Assembly (NCBI GenBank): GCA_964415605.1
Contig: CAYQBA010000025.1
Location: 1-34,167 of the forward strand
Origin: UCB3 sp964415605
Lineage (GTDB): Bacteria; Chloroflexota; Anaerolineae; Epilineales; Epilineaceae
Length of the DNA stretch: 34,167 bases
Direction of reading: 5' to 3'
Both the position numbers and the translations under genes were made by a program. Positions 33,072-34,167 of this stretch are shown piece by piece. The notes below the pieces were generated by a model. That model searched no databases and had not been told where the DNA came from. It saw only the letters and a list, made by a program, of their open reading frames with translations. The stretch's first letter is position 1, and each line of letters opens with the position of its first letter.

Positions 33072-33983
33072 ATGTGGACCCCCGAACCCCTCCACCCGCT
33101 CACCTGCCCGCGCTGCACGGCGGCGCTGGCCCGCACCGACGCGGCCTGCCATCGCTGCGGCCAGGCGGTGGTCCTCGCCGCCGACGGCGCCCGTCTGGTC
33201 GCCGCCGGCACGGTCTGCCCGCGCTGCAGCCGGCCGGCACGGCCCGGCGAGGCGTACCACAGCGCCATCGACTGGTCGGACGCCGCCGCCTGCCCGCACT
33301 GCGGCAGCCCCCTCGCCGCGGCTCGCGGCGCCGCCCAGATCCACGAGGAGAAGGCCGAGGTCTGCGCGCCGCACGCCCTCGAGCGCCTGGTGCGCGCCGA
33401 GGCCGTGGACGGGTGGGCCTTGTGGGACACCACCATCGACCCACGCGACCCCGGGATGCTCCTCGTCCACTTCCGGCGCCCGGGGGCCGGGCAGACCGCG
33501 GATGCACACCCGCGCGGCGCGCCGGCGGCCGCGCCCGAGCCCCGCCGGATGCCGGACAGCGATCCCAGAGATCCGTCTCGCCCCGCCGACGCCAGGCCTC
33601 ACCCAGCCCGAGCGGCGCTGCCAGGCCTCAACCGCATCCCGCCGCTGGGGCATGCCTGGCAAACCGCGCACGGCACCGCGGCGGCCGCCGCGCGCCCGCT
33701 GCGCGCCGGCCGCCCGACGCGGGCCGGGGCCACCGTGTCACACCTGATCTGGCTGGCTGTGCGGACGACCCTGGCCGTCGCCGCCTACGCCGCCGTGTTC
33801 GCCGTCGTCGCCGGGGCGCTCATCGCCTACGCCGTCGTCCGGCGGATGGGTTGGGGCGCCGCGGGCCTCGTCATGCTGGCCGTCCTCGCCGCGACCCCAC
33901 GCCGCTGGAAGGGCGGGCGGCGGCGCAAGCGCTGGCTCAAGGACCTGCGCAAGGGCAAGGGCCTGCGTCACGGGGTGGCCTGA
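33072..33983 (+). CDS. Double zinc-ribbon membrane protein of unknown function
   Basis: 303 aa from the ATG at 33072; the frame is open upstream, but without a recognisable start. Two zinc ribbons are visible at about 12-78: CPRC with CHRC, then CPRC with CPHC. Between about 85 and 125 comes a compact mixed region (EVCAPHALERLVRAEAVDGW, then ALWDTTIDPRD). A long Pro/Ala/Arg-rich disordered part follows. One or two hydrophobic helices lie near residues 224-275 (LIWLAVRTTLAVAAYAAVFA, then AAGLVMLAVLAA). The end is strongly basic (RRWKGGRRRKRWLKDLRKGK), as for a cytoplasmic face near membrane lipids or nucleic acid. No family is recognised. It lies 25 bp before a CtaG-like gene and may be cotranscribed with it. 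Confidence 0.75.
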   Translation: MWTPEPLHPLTCPRCTAALARTDAACHRCGQAVVLAADGARLVAAGTVCPRCSRPARPGEAYHSAIDWSDAAACPHCGSPLAAARGAAQIHEEKAEVCAPHALERLVRAEAVDGWALWDTTIDPRDPGMLLVHFRRPGAGQTADAHPRGAPAAAPEPRRMPDSDPRDPSRPADARPHPARAALPGLNRIPPLGHAWQTAHGTAAAAARPLRAGRPTRAGATVSHLIWLAVRTTLAVAAYAAVFAVVAGALIAYAVVRRMGWGAAGLVMLAVLAATPRRWKGGRRRKRWLKDLRKGKGLRHGVA

Positions 33984-34001
33984 CCCGGGCTGTGATAACA
34001 T

Positions 34002-34030
34002 CCCCGGCATGCGCCCGCTGCATGCCGGGG
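34002..34030 (+). promoter_or_regulatory. Hairpin over the start codon of the ctaG-like gene
   Basis: CCCCGGCATG (34002-34011) pairs perfectly with CATGCCGGGG (34021-34030) around a 9-nt loop. The ATG start at 34009-34011 lies inside the left arm, so folding would hide it. This could limit translation unless coupled to upstream translation or unfolded by a ligand. Confidence 0.5.
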
Positions 34031-34167
34031 CCCCCGGGCCGTTCCTCGCGGCCTGGACCCTCGAACCGCTGGCCGTGCTCGGCCTCGGCGCCGCCGCGCT
34101 CGGCTACGCCGCCTGCCTGCACGCCGCGCGCGCGCGCGGGCGACCGCCGGCGCCCGCCGCCCATGCC
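34009..34167 (+). CDS. ctaG: CtaG-like cytochrome c oxidase assembly protein, cut by window edge
   Basis: 53 codons are present and the frame runs off the right edge. The start of the protein (FLAAWTLEPLAVLGLGAAAL, then GYAACLHAARARGR) matches the first membrane helix of the caa3-type CtaG family, which has a Trp followed by 'EP-x-x-x-x-G' and then a short cytoplasmic loop. These proteins help insert copper into, or assemble, cytochrome c oxidase. Only the first helix is visible, so the assignment is provisional. There is no typical ribosome binding site; the stop of the preceding gene is 25 bp away. Confidence 0.6.
   Translation, partial: MRPLHAGAPGPFLAAWTLEPLAVLGLGAAALGYAACLHAARARGRPPAPAAHA

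Overview
This is a very GC-rich bacterial window. It was probably assembled from short reads or a metagenome, because two runs of exactly 10 N sit inside low-quality poly-G/poly-C sequence. The gene content suggests a member of the Chloroflexota. The reasons are large secreted proteins with Thr-Pro linkers, tandem 'regulator-type' beta-propeller proteins, a DUF2089 plus DUF4097 operon, a 7TM-GAF-HTH membrane regulator, and a short (198 aa) EF-Ts in the order rpsB-tsf-pyrH-frr-uppS-cdsA. This is inference from family distribution; no 16S rRNA gene is present and I saw no tRNA.

Left part (1-5.1 kb, minus strand): a transposase-like zinc-ribbon gene runs off the left edge. It is followed by a secreted VWA-domain protein and a secreted GEVED-domain protein, separated by a 112-bp inverted-repeat element.

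5.3-8.9 kb: a PrxQ/Bcp peroxiredoxin is read leftward. Divergent from it is a tightly overlapping five-gene operon: two microproteins, DUF2089 (zinc ribbon, HTH, SHOCT-like tail), a DUF4097 'toastrack' protein with the same kind of tail, and a 162-aa conserved protein. A consensus promoter (TTGACA-17-TATCCT) with two TTGA-N4-TCAA palindromes 21 bp apart precedes it. This is the most system-like part of the window: probably a self-regulated envelope-sensing module.

9-21.5 kb (minus strand): a surface or extracellular set. It holds a clan-A glycoside-hydrolase-like protein with a LysM-like tail, two coupled paralogous propeller proteins (1421 and 824 aa), an SdrD-B-domain protein with four repeated modules, and a small secreted protein with an extremely Tyr/Cys/Asn-rich C-terminus.

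21.8-28 kb: a degenerate, C-terminally truncated acyl-CoA-synthetase-like gene lies divergent to the housekeeping operon rpsB-tsf-pyrH-frr-uppS-cdsA (translation, UMP phosphorylation, ribosome recycling, undecaprenyl and phospholipid precursor synthesis).

28-34 kb: a membrane 7TM-GAF-HTH regulator, a monofunctional pyrroline-5-carboxylate dehydrogenase, an EamA transporter interrupted by the second assembly gap, a zinc-ribbon membrane protein, and the start of a CtaG-like cytochrome oxidase assembly gene at the right edge.
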